Both the position numbers and the translations under genes were made by a program. The notes below the pieces were generated by a model. That model did no database searches, was not told the origin of the DNA, and saw only the letters and a program-made list of their open reading frames with translations. A DNA stretch of 5,589 nt from Candidatus Solibacter sp. (GTDB lineage Bacteria > Acidobacteriota > Terriglobia > Bryobacterales > Bryobacteraceae): positions 1 through 5,589 of the forward strand of contig JADGNT010000387.1 of the NCBI GenBank assembly GCA_017883345.1. The letters are read 5' to 3'. The first letter of the stretch is position 1, and each line of letters opens with the position of its first letter. Shown here one piece after another: positions 5,433 to 5,589 of the stretch.

Positions 5433-5589
5433 TCACAGCAGTTCTGAAGTGCGAAAGAAAAACGCCAGCTCCACCGCCGCCGTCTCCGCGGCGTCCGACC
5501 CGTGAATGCAGTTGCGCTCGATGTTGGCGGCAAACCGCTTGCGGACCGTGCCCTCGGCGGCATTGGCCGGGTTGGTGGCGCCCATGACT
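5433..5589 (-). CDS. ndk: Nucleoside diphosphate kinase, C-terminal part (cut by window edge)
   Basis: The last 51 codons and TGA stop of an ndk gene whose start lies beyond the window. Ndk transfers the gamma-phosphate from ATP to other nucleoside diphosphates through a phosphohistidine, in the cytoplasm. The visible part begins [20 protein letters not shown], continues [17 protein letters not shown] and ends FFFRTSELL. These match the family's C-terminal third. The His in NCIHGSD is the phosphorylated catalytic residue. The frame is clean and the stop is at the usual place for the family. It is on the same strand as the pnt operon, 99 nt upstream of pntAA, so co-transcription is possible; the REP pair between them may modulate it. 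Confidence 0.93.
   Translation of the reverse strand, partial: VMGATNPANAAEGTVRKRFAANIERNCIHGSDAAETAAVELAFFFRTSELL

Noticed and set aside
5342..5563. Minus-strand 73-codon frame covering the ndk end and REP pair
   Set aside because: It overlaps ndk in another frame and runs into REP DNA; Arg-rich and without recognisable features, while the ndk frame contains the catalytic HGSD.

Overview
This is a GC-rich, almost fully coding stretch that looks like chromosome from an Acidobacteriota bacterium, most likely of the Solibacter/Bryobacter group. Two things suggest this. The first gene has the layout of the 'VWFA-related Acidobacterial domain' family (TIGR03436), which is expanded in that phylum. 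The ndk-pntAA spacer holds a pair of short GTAG-type REP palindromes of the kind dispersed in many bacterial genomes. The phylum is fairly secure; the order is inference.

Layout: positions 31-2403 (+) encode a 790-residue secreted VWA-type protein whose VWA domain is interrupted by about 150 residues, largely a Gly/Thr/Asn/Pro repeat tract. A short convergent spacer (2404-2456) carries a UUCG-loop hairpin with a T run, a good intrinsic terminator for this gene. Everything after it is on the minus strand. Read in the direction of transcription it is: the 3' end of ndk (5433-5589, cut by the window edge), a 99-bp spacer holding an inverted REP pair (5344-5429), then pntAA (5333-4155), pntAB (4142-3846) and pntB (3845-2457).

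The three pnt genes form a tight operon (12-nt gap, then 0-nt gap) encoding a split-alpha, proton-translocating NAD(P) transhydrogenase. PntAA is the soluble NAD(H) domain I. PntAB supplies three membrane helices of domain II. PntB supplies the rest of domain II plus the NADP(H) domain III. Together they use the proton gradient to drive NADH + NADP+ to NAD+ + NADPH. Ndk, just upstream on the same strand, balances nucleoside triphosphate pools; its link to the pnt genes may be only positional.

No CRISPR array, tRNA, rRNA, transposase or phage gene is visible. The unusual items are the REP pair against the pntAA start, a threefold 12-nt repeat across that start, the repeat-filled insertion in the VWA protein, and its incomplete metal-binding motif. 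I see no convincing new multi-gene system here.
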